This document shows positions 34,401 through 49,300 of a stretch of 64,000 bases of DNA, piece after piece (the first letter of the stretch is position 1; the number at the start of each line of letters is the position of its first letter). Source of the DNA: Pomphorhynchus laevis (taxonomy: Eukaryota; Acanthocephala; Palaeacanthocephala; Echinorhynchida; Pomphorhynchidae). The DNA is taken from assembly GCA_012934845.2 (NCBI GenBank), contig WNNJ02000746.1, positions 179,368 through 243,367 on the forward strand. Direction: 5' to 3'. The notes below the pieces were generated by a model. The model was not told the origin of the DNA. It saw only the letters and a program-made list of their open reading frames with translations, and ran no database searches. The position numbers were made by a program, and so were the translations under genes.

Positions 34401-37400
34401 GCCCTCGTAATCAACGGATACGCATTTGTGCCTTAAATAAAGAATAACTAGAAGGTCCACACATGTAACAGGACAGTAAACACGCTTATGCAACTGAACT
34501 TCGTACAGCATCGTGAGGAATTGCTGGTTATTTTGTAGTAATCACAAAAGCAATCGAAATGTACCCTAACCACTTCATACTACTGACGATGACTGTTGGG
34601 TGGTTAGGATCGTCTCCGAGTGATACATTAGACTAATAGAGCTGATGATCGCTGATGATCAAAGTCTAGTTATTTAGCAGCAAATATAAATTAAAAATCA
34701 ATCGTAGCAAGCTTTGGCTCCTGGACCAGTTTCAAGCGATTTTTCGCAATAACAATATATATATAATGACGCATCGCTTCAGGAATCCTGTGAGAAATTT
34801 AGTGCCCTCGTAATCAACGGATACGCATTTGTGCCTTATATAAAGAATAACTTGAAGGTCCACACACGCAACAAGCCAGTCAAAACGCTTCTGCACCTAA
34901 ACTTCGTATATCATCGTGAAGAATTGCTGGTGTTTTTGTAGTTATCACAAAAGCAGTTGAAACTTACTCTAACCACTTCATCCGACTGACGATGACTGTT
35001 GGGTGGTTAGGATTGTCTCCGAGTGATACATTAGACTAATAGAGCTGATGATCGCTGATGATCAAAGTCCAGTTATTTAGCAGCAAATATAAATTAAAAA
35101 TCAATCGTAGCAGGCTTTGGCTCCTGGACCAGTTTCAAGCGATTTTTCGCAATAACAATATATAAAATGACGCATTCCTTCAGGAATCCTGTGAAAAATT
35201 CAGTGCCCTCGTAATCAACGGATACGCATTTGTGCCTTATATAAAGAATGACTAGAAGGTCCACACACACAACAAGCCAGTCAAAACGCTTTTTCACCTG
35301 AGCTTCTTATAGCATCGTGAGGAATTGCTAGTGTTTTTATAGTTATCAGAAAATCAGTCGAAACGTACCCTAACAACTTCATCTGACTGACGATGACTGC
35401 TGGGTGGTTAGGATCGTCTCGGAGTGATACATTAGACTGATGTTGCTGATGATCGAAGAGCAGCTATTTAGCAGCAAATATGGATTAAAAATCAATCGTA
35501 GCCAGCAATGGCTTTTGGACAACAGCTTCATGCGATTTTTCGCAATTACAATTTATAAAATAACGCATTCCTTCAGGAATCCTGTGAGAAATTCTGTGCC
35601 CTCGTAATCAACGGATACGCATTTGTGGCTTTTATATAGAATAACTAGTAGGTCTACACACGCAACAAGCCAGTAAAAACGCTTCTGCACCTGAGCTACG
35701 TATAGCATTGTGAAGAATTGCTGGTGTTTTTGTAGTAATCACAAAAGCAGTCGAAACTAACTCTAACCACTTCATCCGACTGACGCTGACTTTTGGGTAG
35801 TTAGGATCGTCTCGGAATGATACATAAGACTGATGGAGCTGATGATCGAAGTCCAGTTTTTTAGCAGCAAATATAAATTTAAAATCAATCGTAGCCAGCT
35901 TTGGCTACTGGACCACAGTTTCAAGCGATTTGTCGCAATAACAATTTATAAAATGACGCATTCCTTCAAGAATCATGTAAGAAATTCAGTGCCCTCGTAA
36001 TCAACGGATACGCATTTGTGCCTTATACAAAGAATATTACGAATGTCCACACACGCAACAAGCCAGTATACACACTTCTGCACCTTTGTAGTTATCACAA
36101 AAGCAGTCAAAACGTACCCTAACCACTTCATCCGACTGACGATGACTGTTGGGAGGTTAGTATCGTCTCTGAGTGATACATTAGACTAATAGAGCTGATG
36201 ATCGCTGATGATCGAAGTCCAGTTATTTAGCTGCAAATATGGATTAATAATCAATTGTAGCCAGCTTTGTCTCCTAGACCAGTTTCAAGCGATATTTCGC
36301 AAACAACAATTTATAAAATGACGCATTCCTTAAGGAATCATGTAAGAAATTCAGTGCCCTCGTAATCAACCGATACGCATTTGTGCCTTATATAAAGAAA
36401 AACTAGAAAATCCACACACGCAATAAGCCATTAAAAACGCTTCTGCACCTTAGTTTCGTATGTAATCGTGAGGAATTTCTGGTGTTTTTATTGTTATCAC
36501 AAGAGCAGTCGAAAAGTACCCTAACCACTTCATCCGACTGACGATGACTGCTCGGTGGTAAAGGATCGTCTCGGAGTGATACATTGGACTTATAGAGCTG
36601 ATGATCGAAGTCTAGTTATTTAGCAGCAAATATGGATTAAAAATCAATCGTAGCCAGCTTTGGCTCTTGGACCACAGTTTCAAGCGATTTTTCGCAATAA
36701 CAATTTATAAAATGACGCATTCCTTCAGGAATCCTGTGAGAAATTCAGTGCCCTCGTAATCAACGGATACGCATTTGTGCCTTATATATAGAATAACTAG
36801 AAGGTCCACACACGCAACAAGCCAGTAAAAACGCTTCTGCACCTGAGCTTCGTATAGCATCGTGAGGAATTGCTGATTTTTTATTGTTATCACAAAAGCT
36901 GTAGAAACGACCCTAACCCCTTCATCTTACAGACGATGACTGCTGGGTGGTTAGTATGTTCTCTGAGCGAAACATTAGCCTATTGGAGCTGATGATCGAA
37001 GTCCAGTTATTTAGCAGCAAATATGGATTAAAAATCAATCGTAGCCAGCTTTGGCTCCTGGACCACAGTTTCAAGCGATTTTTCGCAACAACAATTTATA
37101 AAATGACGCATTCCTTCAAGATTCCTGTGGGAAATTCAGTGCCCTCGAAATCAACGGATACGCATTTGTGCCTTATATAAAGAATAACTAGAAAGTCTAA
37201 AAACGCAACAAACCAGTAAAAACGCTTCTGAACCTGAGTTTCGTATAGCATCGTGAGCAATTGCTGGTGTTTTTGTAGTTATCTCAAAAGCATTAAAACG
37301 TACCCTAACCACTTCATCCGACTGACGATGACTGCTGGGTGGTTAGGATCGTCTCGGAGTGATACATTAGACTAATAGAGCTGATGATCGAAGTCCAGAT

Positions 37401-39290
37401 ATTTAGCTGCAAATATGGATTAAAAATCAATTTACCAGCTTTGGCTCCTGGATCACAGTTTTAAGCGATTTTTTGGAAGAACAATAAATAAAATGACGAA
37501 TTCGTTCATGAATCCTATGAGAAATTCAGTGCCCTCGTAATCAACGGATACGCATTTGTGCCTTATATAAAGAATAACTAGAAGGTCCACACACGCAACA
37601 AGCCAGTCAAAACGCTTCTGCACCTGAGCTTCTTATAGCATCGTGAGGAATTGCTAATGTTTTTATAGTTATCAGAAAAGTAGTCGAAACGTACCCTAAA
37701 CAATTTATCCGACTGACGATGACTGTTGGGTGGTTAGGATCGTCTTGGACTGATACATTAGACTGATGGAGCTGATGATCGAAGTGCAGTTATTTGGCAG
37801 CAAATATGGATTAAAAATAAATCTTAGCCAGCTTAAGCTCCAGGACCACAGTTTCAAGCGATTTTTCGCAATAACAATTTATTAAATGACGCATTCCTTC
37901 AGGAATCCTGTAAGAAATGCAGTGCCCTCGTAATCAACCGATACGCATTTGTGGCTTATATAAAGAATAACTAGAAGGTCTACACGCTCAACAAGCCAGT
38001 AAACACGCTTCTGCACCTGAGCTTCGTATAGCATCGTGAGGAATTGCTGGTGTTTTTGCAGTTATCTCAAAAGCAGTCGAAACGTACCTTAACCACTTTA
38101 TCCCACAGACGATGACTGTTGGGTGGTAAGGATCGTTTCGGAGTGATACATTAGACTAATGGAGCTGATGATCGAAGTCCAGTTATCTAGCTGCAAATAT
38201 GGAAGAAAAATCAATTGTAGCCAGCTTTGGCTCCTGGACCAAAGTTTTAAGCGATTTTTCACAATAACAATTAATAAAATGCGGCATTCATTCAGGAATC
38301 TTGTGAGAAATTAAGTGCCCTCGTAATCCACGGATACGCATTTGTGCGTTATATAAAGAATAACTAGAAGATTTACACACGCAACAAGCCAGTAAATACG
38401 CTTCTGCACCTGAGCTTCGTATTGCATCGTAAGCAATTGCGGTGTTTTTATAGTTTTTACAAAAGCAGTCGAAACGTAATGTAACCACTTCATCCGATTG
38501 ACAATGTCTGTTGGGTTGTTTGGATCGTCTCGGAGTGATACATTAGACTGAGGGAGCTTATGATCGAAGTCCAGTTATTTAGCAGCAAATATAAATTAAA
38601 AATCAATCGTAGCCAGCTTTGGCTCCTGGACCACAGTTTCAAGCGATTTTTCGCAATAACAAATTATAAAATGACGCATTCCTTCAGGAATCCTGTGAGA
38701 AATTCAGTGCCCTCGAAATCAACGGATACGCATTTGTGCCTTATATAAACAAATACTAGAAGGTCCACACAAGCAACAAGCAATTAAAAACGCTCCTGCA
38801 CCTGAGCTTCGTATAGCATCGTGAGGAATTGCTTTTTTTATAGTTATCAAAAAAGCAGTCGAAACGAACCCTAACCACTTCATCCGACTGACGATGACTG
38901 CTGGGTGGTTAGGATCGTCTCGGAGTGATACATTGGACTGATGGAGCTGAAAATTAAAGTCTAGTTATTAAGCAGCAAATATGGATTAAAAATCAATCGT
39001 AGCCAGCTTTGGCTCCTGGACCACAGTTTAAAGCGATTTTTCGCAAAAACAATTAATAAAATGACGCATTCCTTCAAGAATCCAGTGAGAAATTCATTCC
39101 CTCGTAATCAACGGATACGCATTTTTGCCTTATATAAAGAATAACTAGAAAATCCACACGCAAAAAGCCAGTCAAAACGCTTCTGCACCTGAGCTTCGTA
39201 TTGCATCGTGAGGAATTGCTTGTGTTTTTATAGTTATCACAAAAGCAGTCGAAACGTACCCTAACCACTTCATCCGACTGACGATGACTG
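28471..39290 (+). repeat. Diverged part of the array (middle)
   Basis: About 27 monomers with many private changes. Examples are a shared 10-bp duplication at 34641, 35044 and 36194, a 40-nt loss near 36085, and a pair of related monomers at 31763-32053 and 32549-32839 (offset 786, two units). Confidence 0.8.
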
Positions 39291-42200
39291 TTGGGTGGTT
39301 AGGATCGTCTCGGAGTGATACATTAGACTGATGGAGCTGATGATCGAAGTCCAGTTATTTAGCAGCAAATATAGATTAAAAATCAATCGTAGCCAGCTTT
39401 GGCTCCTGGACCACAGTTTCAAGCGATTTTTCGCAATAACAATTTATAAAATGACGCATTCCTTCAAGAATCCTGTGAGAAATTCAGTGCCCTCGTAATC
39501 AACGGATACGCATTTGTGCCTTATATAAAGAATAACTAGAAGGTTTACACACGCAACAAGCCAGTAAAAACGCTTCTGCACCTGAGTTTCGTATAGCATC
39601 GTGAGGAATTGCTGGTGTCTTTATAGTTATCACAAAAGCAGTCGAAACGTACCCTAACCACTTCATCCGACTGACGATAACTGCTGGGTGGTTAGGATCG
39701 TCTCGGAGTGATACATTAGACTGATAGAGCTGATGATCGAAGTCCAGTTATTTAGCAGCAAATATGGATTAAAAATCAATTGTAGCCAGCTTTGGCTCCT
39801 GGACCACAGTTTAAAGCGATTTTTCGCAATAACAATTTATAAAATGACGCATTCCTTCAGGAATCCTGTGAGAAAGTCAGTGCCCTCGTAATCAACGGAT
39901 ACGCATTTGTGCCTTATATAAAGAATAACTAGAAGGTCCACACACGCAACAAGCCAGTCAAAACGCTTCTGCACCTGAGCTTCGTATATTATCGTGAGCA
40001 ATTGCTGGTGTTTTTATAGTTATCACAAAAGCAGTCGAAACGTACCCTAACCACTTCATCCGACTGACGATGACTGCTGGGTGGTTAGGATCGTCTCGGA
40101 GTGATACATTAGACTGATAGAGCTGATGATCGAAGTCCAGTTATTTAGCAGCAAATATGAATTAAAAATCAATCGTAGCCAGCTTTGGCTCCTGGACCAC
40201 AGTTTCAAGCGATTTTTCGCAATAACAATTTATAAAATGACGCATTCCTTCAGGAATCCTGTGAGAAATTCAGTGTCCTCGTAATCAACGGATACGCATT
40301 TGTGCCTTATATAAAGAATAACTAGAAGGTCCACACACGCAACAAGCCAGTAAAAACGCTTCTGCACCTGAGCTTCGTATAACATCGTGAGGAATTGCTG
40401 GTGTTTTTGTAGTTATCACAAAAGCAGTCGAAACGTACCCTAACCACTTCATCCGACTGACGATGACTGCTTGGGTGGTTAGGATCGTCTCGGAGTGATA
40501 CATTAGACTGATAAAACTTATGATCGAAGTCCAGTTATTTAGCAGCAAATATGGATTAAAAATCAATTGTAGCCAGCTTTGGCTCCTGGACCACAGTTTA
40601 AAGCGATTTTTCGCAATAACAATTTATAAAATGACGCATTCCTTCAGGAATCCTGTGAGAAATTCAGTGCCCTCGTAATCAACGGATACGCATTTGTGCC
40701 TTATATAAAGAATAACTAGAAGGTCCACACACGCAACAAGCCAGTCAAAACGCTTCTGCACCTGAGCTTCGTATATTATCGTGAGCAATTGCTGGTGTTT
40801 TTATAGTTATCAGAAAAGCAGTCGAAACGTACCCTAACCACTTCATCCGACTGACGATGACTGCTGGGTGGTTAGGATCGTCTCGGAGTGATACATTAGA
40901 CTGATAGAGCTGATGATCGAAGTCCAGTTATTTAGCAGCAAATATGAATTAAAAATCAATCGTAGCCAGCTTTGGCTCCTGGACCACAGTTTCAAGCGAT
41001 TTTTCGCAATAACAATTTATAAAATGACGCATTCCTTCAGGAATCCTGTGAGAAATTCAGTGCCCTCGTAATCAACGGATACGCATTTGTGCCTTATATA
41101 AAGAATAACTAGAAGGTCCACACACGCAACAAGCCAGTAAAAACGCTTCTGCACCTAAGTTTCGTAAAGCATTGTAAGGAATTTCTGGTGTTTTTAGAGT
41201 TATCACAAAAGCAGTCGAAACGTACCCTAACCACTTCATCCGACTGACGATGACTGCTCGGTTGTTAGGAATCGTCTCGGAGTGATACATTAGACTGATA
41301 GAGCTAATGATCGAAGTCCAGTTATTTAGCAGCAAATATGGATTAAAAATCAATCGTAGCCAGCTTTGGCTCCTGGACCACAGTTTCAAGCGATTTTTCG
41401 CAATAACAATTTATAAAATGACGGCATTCCTTCAGGAATCCTGTGAGAAATTCAGTGCCCTCGTAATCAACGGATACGCATTTGTGCCTTATATAAAGAA
41501 TAACTAGAAGGTCCACACACGCAACAAGCCAGTAAAAACGCTTCTGCACCTGAGCTTCGTATAGCATCGTGAGGAATTGCTGGTGTCTTTATAGTTATCA
41601 CAAAAGCAGTCGAAACGTACCCTAACCACTTCATCCGACTGACGATGACTGCTGGGTGGTTAGGATCGTCTCGGAGTGATACATTAGACTGATGGAGCTG
41701 ATGATCGAAGTCCAGTTATTTAGCAGCAAATATGGAATTAAAAATCAATCGTAGCCAGCTTTGGCTCCTGGACTACAGTTTCAAGCGATTTTTCGCAATA
41801 ACAATTTATAAAATGACGCATTCCTTCAGGAATCCTGTGAGAAATTCAGTGCCCTCGTAATCAACGGATACGCATTTGTGCCTTATATAAAGAATAACTA
41901 GAAGGTCCACACACGCAACAAGCCAGTAAAAACGCTTCTGCACCTGAGCTTCGTATAGCATCGTGAGGAATTGCTGGTGTTTTTATAGTTATCACAAAAG
42001 CAGTCGAAACGTACCCTAACCACTTCATCCGACTGACGATGACTGCTGGGTGGTTAGGATCGTCTCGGAGTGATACATTAGACTGATGGAGCTGATGATC
42101 GAAGTCCAGTTATTTAGCAGCAAATATGGATTAAAAATCAATCGTAGCCAGCTTTGGCTCCTGGACCACAGTTTCAAGCGATTTTTCGCAATAACAATTT

Positions 42201-45200
42201 ATAAAATGACGCATTCCTTAAGGAATCCTGTGAGAAATTCAGTGCCCTCGTAATCAACGGATACGCATTTGTGCCTTATATAAAGAATAACTAGAAGGTC
42301 CACACACGCAACAAGCCAGTAAAAACGCTTCTGCACCTGAGCTTCGTATAGCATCGTGAGGAATTGCTGGTGTTTTTATAGTTATCACAAAAGCAGTCGA
42401 AACGTACCCTAACCACTTCATCCGACTGACGATGACTGCTGGGTGGTTAGGATCGTCTCGGAGTGATACATTAGACTGATGGAGCTGATGATCGAAGTCC
42501 AGTTATTTAGCAGCAAATATGGATTAAAAATCAATCGTAGCCAGCTTTGGCTCCTGGACCACAGTTTCAAGCGATTTTTCGCAATAACAATTTATAAAAT
42601 GACGCATTCCTTCAGGAATCCTGTGAGAAATTCAGTGCCCTCGTAATCAACGGATACGCATTTGTGCCTTATATAAAGAATAACTAGAAGGTCCACACAC
42701 GCAACAAGCCAGTAAAAACGCTTCTGCACCTGAGCTTCGTATAGCATCGTGAGGAATTGCTGGTGTTTTTATAGTTATCACAAAAGCAGTCGAAACGTAC
42801 CCTAACCACTTCATCCGACTGACGATGACTGCTGGGTGGTTAGGATCGTCTCGGAGTGATACATTAGACTGATGGAGCTGATGATCGAAGTCCAGTTATT
42901 TAGCAGCAAATATGAATTAAAAATCAATCGTAGCCAGCTTTGGCTCCTGGACCACAGTTTCAAGCGATTTTTCGCAATAACAATTTATAAAATGACGCAT
43001 TCCTTCAAGAATCCTGTGAGAAATTCAGTGCCCTCGTAATCAACGGATACGCATTTGTGCCTTATATAAAGAATAACTAGAAGGTCCACACACGCAACAA
43101 GCCAGTAAAAACGCTTCTGCACCTTGAGCTTTCGTATAGCATCGTGAGGAATTGCTGGTGTATTTATAGTTATCACAAAAGCAGTCGAAACGTTACCCTA
43201 ACCACTTCATCCGACTGACGATGACTGCTGGGTGGTTAGGATCGTCTCGGAGTGATACATTAGACTGATGGAGCTGATGATCGAAGTCCAGTTATTTAGC
43301 AGCAAATATGAATTAAAAATCAATCGTAGCCAGCTTTGGCTCCTGGACCACAGTTTCAAGCGATTTTTCGCAATAACAATTTATAAAATGACGCATTCCT
43401 TCAGGAATCCTGTGAGAAATTCAGTGCCCTCGTAATCAACGGATACGCATTTGTGCCTTATATAAAGAATAACTAGAAGGTCCACACACGCAACAAGCCA
43501 GTAAAAACGCTTCTGCACCTGAGCTTCGTATAGCATCGTGAGGAATTGCTGGTGTTTTTATAGTTATCACAAAAGCAGTCGAAACGTACCCTAACCACTT
43601 CATCCGACTGACGATGACTGCTGGGTGGTTAGGATCGTCTCGGAGTGATACATTAGACTGATGGAGCTGATGATCGAAGTCCAGTTATTTAGCAGCAAAT
43701 ATGGATTAAAAATCAATCGTAGCCAGCTTTGGCTCCTGGACCACAGTTTCAAGCGATTTTTCGCAATAACAATTTATAAAATGACGCATTCCTTCAGGAA
43801 TCCTGTAAGAAATTCAGTGCCCTCGTAATCAACGGATACGCATTTGTGCCTTATATAAAGAATAACTAGAAGGTTTCACACGCAAAAAGCCAGTAAAAAC
43901 GCTTCTGCACCTGAGCTTCGTATAGCATCGTGAGGAATTGCTGGTGTTTTTATAGTTATCACAAAAGCAGTCGAAACGTAATCTAACCACTTCATCCGAC
44001 TGACGATGACTGCTGGGTGGTTAGGATCGTCTCGGAGTGATACATTAGACTGATAGAGCTGATGATCGAAGTCCAGTTATTTAGCAGCAAATATGAATTA
44101 AAAATCAATCGTAGCCAGCTTTGGCTCCTGGACCACAGTTTCAAGCGATTTTTCGCAATAACAATTTATAAAATGACGCATTCCTTCAGGAATCCTGTGA
44201 GAAATTCAGTGCCCTCGTAATCAACGGATACGCATTTGTGCCTTATATAAAGAATAACTAGAAGGTCCACACACGCAACAAGCCAGTAAAAACGCTTCTG
44301 CACCTGAGTTTCGTATAGCATCGTGAGGAATTGCTGGTGTTTTTATAGTTATCACAAAAGCAGTCGAAACGTACCCTAACCACTTCATCCGACTGACGAT
44401 GACTGCTGGGTGGTTAGGATCGTCTCGGAGTGATACATTAGACTGATGGAGCTGATGATCGAAGTCCAGTTATTTAGCAGCAAATATGGATTAAAAATCA
44501 ATCGTAGCCAGCTTTGGCTCCTGGACCACAGTTTCAAGCGATTTTTCGCAATAACAATTTATAAAATGACGCATTCCTTCAGGAATCCTGTGAGAAATTC
44601 AGTGCCCTCGTAATCAACGGATACGCATTTGTGCCTTATATAAAGAATAACTAGAAGGTCCACACACGCAACAAGCCAGTAAAAACGCTTCTGCACCTGA
44701 GCTTCGTATAGCATCGTGAGGAATTGCTGGTGTTTTTATAGTTATCACAAAAGCAGTCGAAACGTACCCTAACCACTTCATCCGACTGACGATGACTGCT
44801 GGGTGGTTAGGATCGTCTCGGAGTGATACATTAGACTGATGGAGCTGATGATCGAAGTCCAGTTATTTAGCAGCAAATATGAATTAAAAATCAATCGTAG
44901 CCAGCTTTGGCTCCTGGACCACAGTTTCAAGCGATTTTTCGCAATAACAATTTATAAAATGACGCATTCCTTCAGGAATCCTGTGAGAAATTCAGTGCCC
45001 TCGTAATCAACGGATACGCATTTGTGCCTTATATAAAGAATAACTAGAAGGTCCACACACGCAACAAGCCAGTAAAAACGCTTCTGCACCTGAGCTTCGT
45101 ATAGCATCGTGAGGAATTGCTGGTGTTTTTATAGTTATCACAAAAGCAGTCGAAACGTACCCTAACCACTTCATCCGACTGACGATGACTGCTGGGTGGT

Positions 45201-46330
45201 TAGGATCGTCTCGGAGTGATACATTAGACTGATGGAGCTGATGATCGAAGTCCAGTTATTTAGCAGCAAATATGAATTAAAAATCAATCGTAGCCAGCTT
45301 TGGCTCCTGGACCACAGTTTCAAGCGATTTTTCGCAATAACAATTTATAAAATGACGCATTCCTTCAGGAATCCTGTGAGAAATTCAGTGCCCTCGTAAT
45401 CAACGGATACGCATTTGTGCCTTATATAAAGAATAACTAGAAGGTCCACACACGCAACAAGCCAGTAAAAACGCTTCTGCACCTGAGCTTCGTATAGCAT
45501 CGTGAGGAATTGCTGGTGTTTTTATAGTTATCACAAAAGCAGTCGAAACGTACCCTAACCACTTCATCCGACTGACGATGACTGCTGGGTGGTTAGGATC
45601 GTCTCGGAGTGATACATTAGACTGATGGAGCTGATGATCGAAGTCCAGTTATTTAGCAGCAAATATGGATTAAAAATCAATCGTAGCCAGCTTTGGCTCC
45701 TGGACCACAGTTTCAAGCGATTTTTCGCAATAACAATTTATAAAATGACGCATTCCTTCAGGAATCCTGTGAGAAATTCAGTGCCCTCGTAATCAACGGA
45801 TACGCATTTGTGCCTTATATATAAGAATAACTAGAAGGTCCACACACGCAACAAGCCAGTAAAAACGCTTCTGCACCTGAGCTTCGTATAGCATCGTGAG
45901 GAATTGCTGGTGTTTTTATAGTTATCACAAAAGCAGTCGAAACGTACCTTAACCACTTCATCCGACTGACGATGACTGCTGGGTGGTTAGGATCGTCTCG
46001 GAGTGATACATTAGACTGATAGAGCTGATGATCGAAGTCCAGTTATTTAGCAGCAAATATGAATTAAAAATCAATCGTAGCCAGCTTTGGCTCCTGGACC
46101 AACAGTTTCAAGCGATTTTTCGCAATAACAATTTATAAAATGACGCATTCCTTCAGGAATCCTGTGAGAAATTCAGTGCCCTCGTAATCAACGGATACGC
46201 ATTTGTGCCTTATATATAAGAATAACTAGAAGGTCCACACACGCAACAAGCCAGTAAAAACGCTTCTGCACCTAAGCTTCGTATAGCATCGTGAGGAATT
46301 GCTGGTGTTTTTATAGTTATCACAAAAGCA
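39291..46330 (+). repeat. Homogenised stretch III
   Basis: About 18 monomers close to the consensus. A two-monomer period is visible at its left: CAATTGTAGCC with TTTAAAGCG near 39778 and 40563, and TATATTATCGTGAGCAATTG near 39985 and 40771. Many single-base insertions occur here (see findings). Confidence 0.8.
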
Positions 46331-49300
46331 GTCGAAACGTACGCTAACCACTTTATCCCACTGATGACTGCTGGGTGGTTAGGATCGTCTCGGAGTGATA
46401 CATTAGACAGATGGAGCTGATAATCGAAGTCCAGTTATTTAGCAGCAAATATAAATTAAAAATCAATCGTAGCCAGCTTTGGCTCCTGGACCACAGTTTC
46501 AAGCAATTTTTCGCAATAACAATTTATAAAATGACGCATTCCTTCAAGAATCATGTGAGAAATTCAGTGCCCTCGTAATCAACGGAAACGCATTTGTGCC
46601 TTATATAAAGAATAATTAGAAGGTCCACACACGCAACAAGCCAGTAAACACGCTTCTGCACCTAAGTATCGTATAGCATCGTGAGGAATTGCTCGGGTTT
46701 TTATAGTTATCACAAAAGCAGTCGAAACGTACGCTAACCACTTTATCCCACTGATGACTGCTGGGTGGTTAGGATCGTCTCGGAGTGATACATTAGACAG
46801 ATGGAGCTGATAATCGAAGTCCAGTTATTAAGCAGCAAATATAAATTAAAAATCAATGGTAGCTAGCTTTGGCTCCTGGACCACAGTTTCAAGCGATTTT
46901 TCGCAATAACAATTTATAAAATGACGCATTCCTTCAGGAATCCTGTGAGAAATTCAGTGCCCTCGTAATCTACGGAAACGCATTTGTGCCTTATTTAAAG
47001 AATAACTAGAATGTCCACACACGCAACAAGCCAGTAAAAACGCTTCTGCACCTGAGCTTCGTATAGCATCGTGAGGAATTGCTTGTGTTTTTATAGTTAT
47101 CACAAAAGCAGTCGAAACGTACCCTAACCACTTCATCCGACTGACAATGACTGCTGGGTGGTTAGGATCGTCTCGGAGTGATACATTAGACTGATGGAGC
47201 TGATGATCGAAGTCCAGTTATTTAGCAGCAGATATGGATTAAAAATTAATTGTAGCCAGCTTTAGCTCCTGGACCACAGTTTCAATGGATTTTTCGCAAA
47301 AACAATTTATAAAATGACGCATTCCTTCAGGAATCCTTTGAAAAATTCAGTGTCCTCGTAATCAACGGATTCGGATTTGTTCCTTAAATAAAGAATAACT
47401 AGAAGGTCCACACACGCAACAAGCCAGTAAAAACGCTTCTGCACCTGAGCTTCGTATATCATCGTGAGGAATTGCTGGTGTTTTTATAGTTATCACAAAA
47501 GCAGTCGAAACGTACCCTAACCACTTCATCCGACTGACGATGACTGCTGGGTGGTTAGGATCGTCTCGGAGTGATACATTAGACTGATGGAGCTGATGAT
47601 CGAAGTCCAGTTATTTAGCAGCAAATATGGATTAAAAATCAATCGTAGCCAGCTTTGGCTCCTGGACCACAGTTTCAAGCGATTTTTCGCAATAACAATT
47701 TATAAAATGACGCATTCCTTCAGGAATCCTGTGAGAAATTCAGTGCCCTCGTAATCAACGGATACGCATTTGTGCCTTATATAAAGAATAACTAGAAGGT
47801 TTACACACGCAACAAGCCAGTAAAAACGCTTCTGCACCTGAGCTTCGTATAGCATCGTGAGGAATTGCTGGTGTTTTTATAGTTATCACAAAAGCAGTCG
47901 AAACGTACCCTAACCACTTCATCCGACTGACGATGACTGCTGGGTGGTTAGGATCGTCTCGGAGTGATACATTAGACTGATAGGAGCTGATGATCGAAGT
48001 CCAGTTATTTAGCAGCAAATATGGATTAAAAATTAAAAATCAATCGTAGCCAGCTTTGGCTCCTGGACCACAGTTTCAAAGCGATTTTTCGCAATAACAA
48101 TTTATAAAATGACGCATTCCTTCAAGAATCCTGTGAGAAATTCAGTGCCCTCGTAATCAACGGATACGCATTTGTGCCTTATATATAGAATAACTAGTAG
48201 GTCCACACACGCATCAAGCCAGTAAAAACGCTTCTGCACTTGAGTTTCGTACAGCATCGTGAGGAATTGCTGGTGTATTAAGTTATCACAAAAGCAGTCG
48301 AAACTTACTTGAACCACCTCATCCGAATGACGATGACTGCTCTGTGGCTGAAATCGTTTCGGAGTGATACATTAGACTGATGGAGCTGATGATCGAAGTC
48401 CAGTTAATTAGCAGCACATATGAATTAAAAATCAATCGTAGCCAGCTTTGGCTCCTGGAGTACAGTTTCAACCGATTTTTTGCAATAACAATTTATAAAA
48501 TGACGCATTCCTTCAAGAATCCTGTGAGAAATTCAGTGCCCTCGTAATCAACGGATACGCATTTGTGCCTTATATATAGAATAACTAGTAGGTCCACACA
48601 CGCATCAAGCCAGTAAAAACGCTTCTGCACTTGAGTTTCGTACAGCATCGTGAGGAATTGCTGGTGTATTTAGTTATCACAAAAGCAGTCGAAACTTACT
48701 TTAACCACCTCATCCGACTGACGATGACTGCTCGGTGGCTAGGATCGTCTCGGAGAGATACATTAGACTGATGAAGCTTATGATCGAAATCCAGTTATTC
48801 AGCATCAAATATGGATTAAAAATCAATCGTAGCCAGCTTTGGCTCCTGGACAACAGCTTCAGGCGATTTTTCGCAATTAAAATTTATAAAATGACGCTTT
48901 CCTTCAGGAATACTGTAAGAAATTCAGTGGCCTCGTAATAAACTGATGCGCATTTGTGCCTTGTATAAAGAATAACTAGTAGGTTTCACACGCAAAAAGC
49001 CAGTAAAAAGCTTCTGCCCCTGAGCTTCGCATAGCATCGTGAAGAATTGCTGGTGTTTTATAGATATCACAAAAGGAGTCGAAAAGTAATCTAACCACTT
49101 CATCCGACTGACGATGACTGTTGGGTGGTTAAGAATCGTCGCGAAGTGATACATTAGACTGATAAAACTTATGATTGAAGTCCAGTTATTTAGCAGCAAA
49201 TATGGATTAAAAATCAATTGTAGCCAGCTTTGGCTCCTGGACCATAGTTTTAAGCGATTTTTTGCAATAACAATTTATAAAATGACGCATTTCTTCTGGA

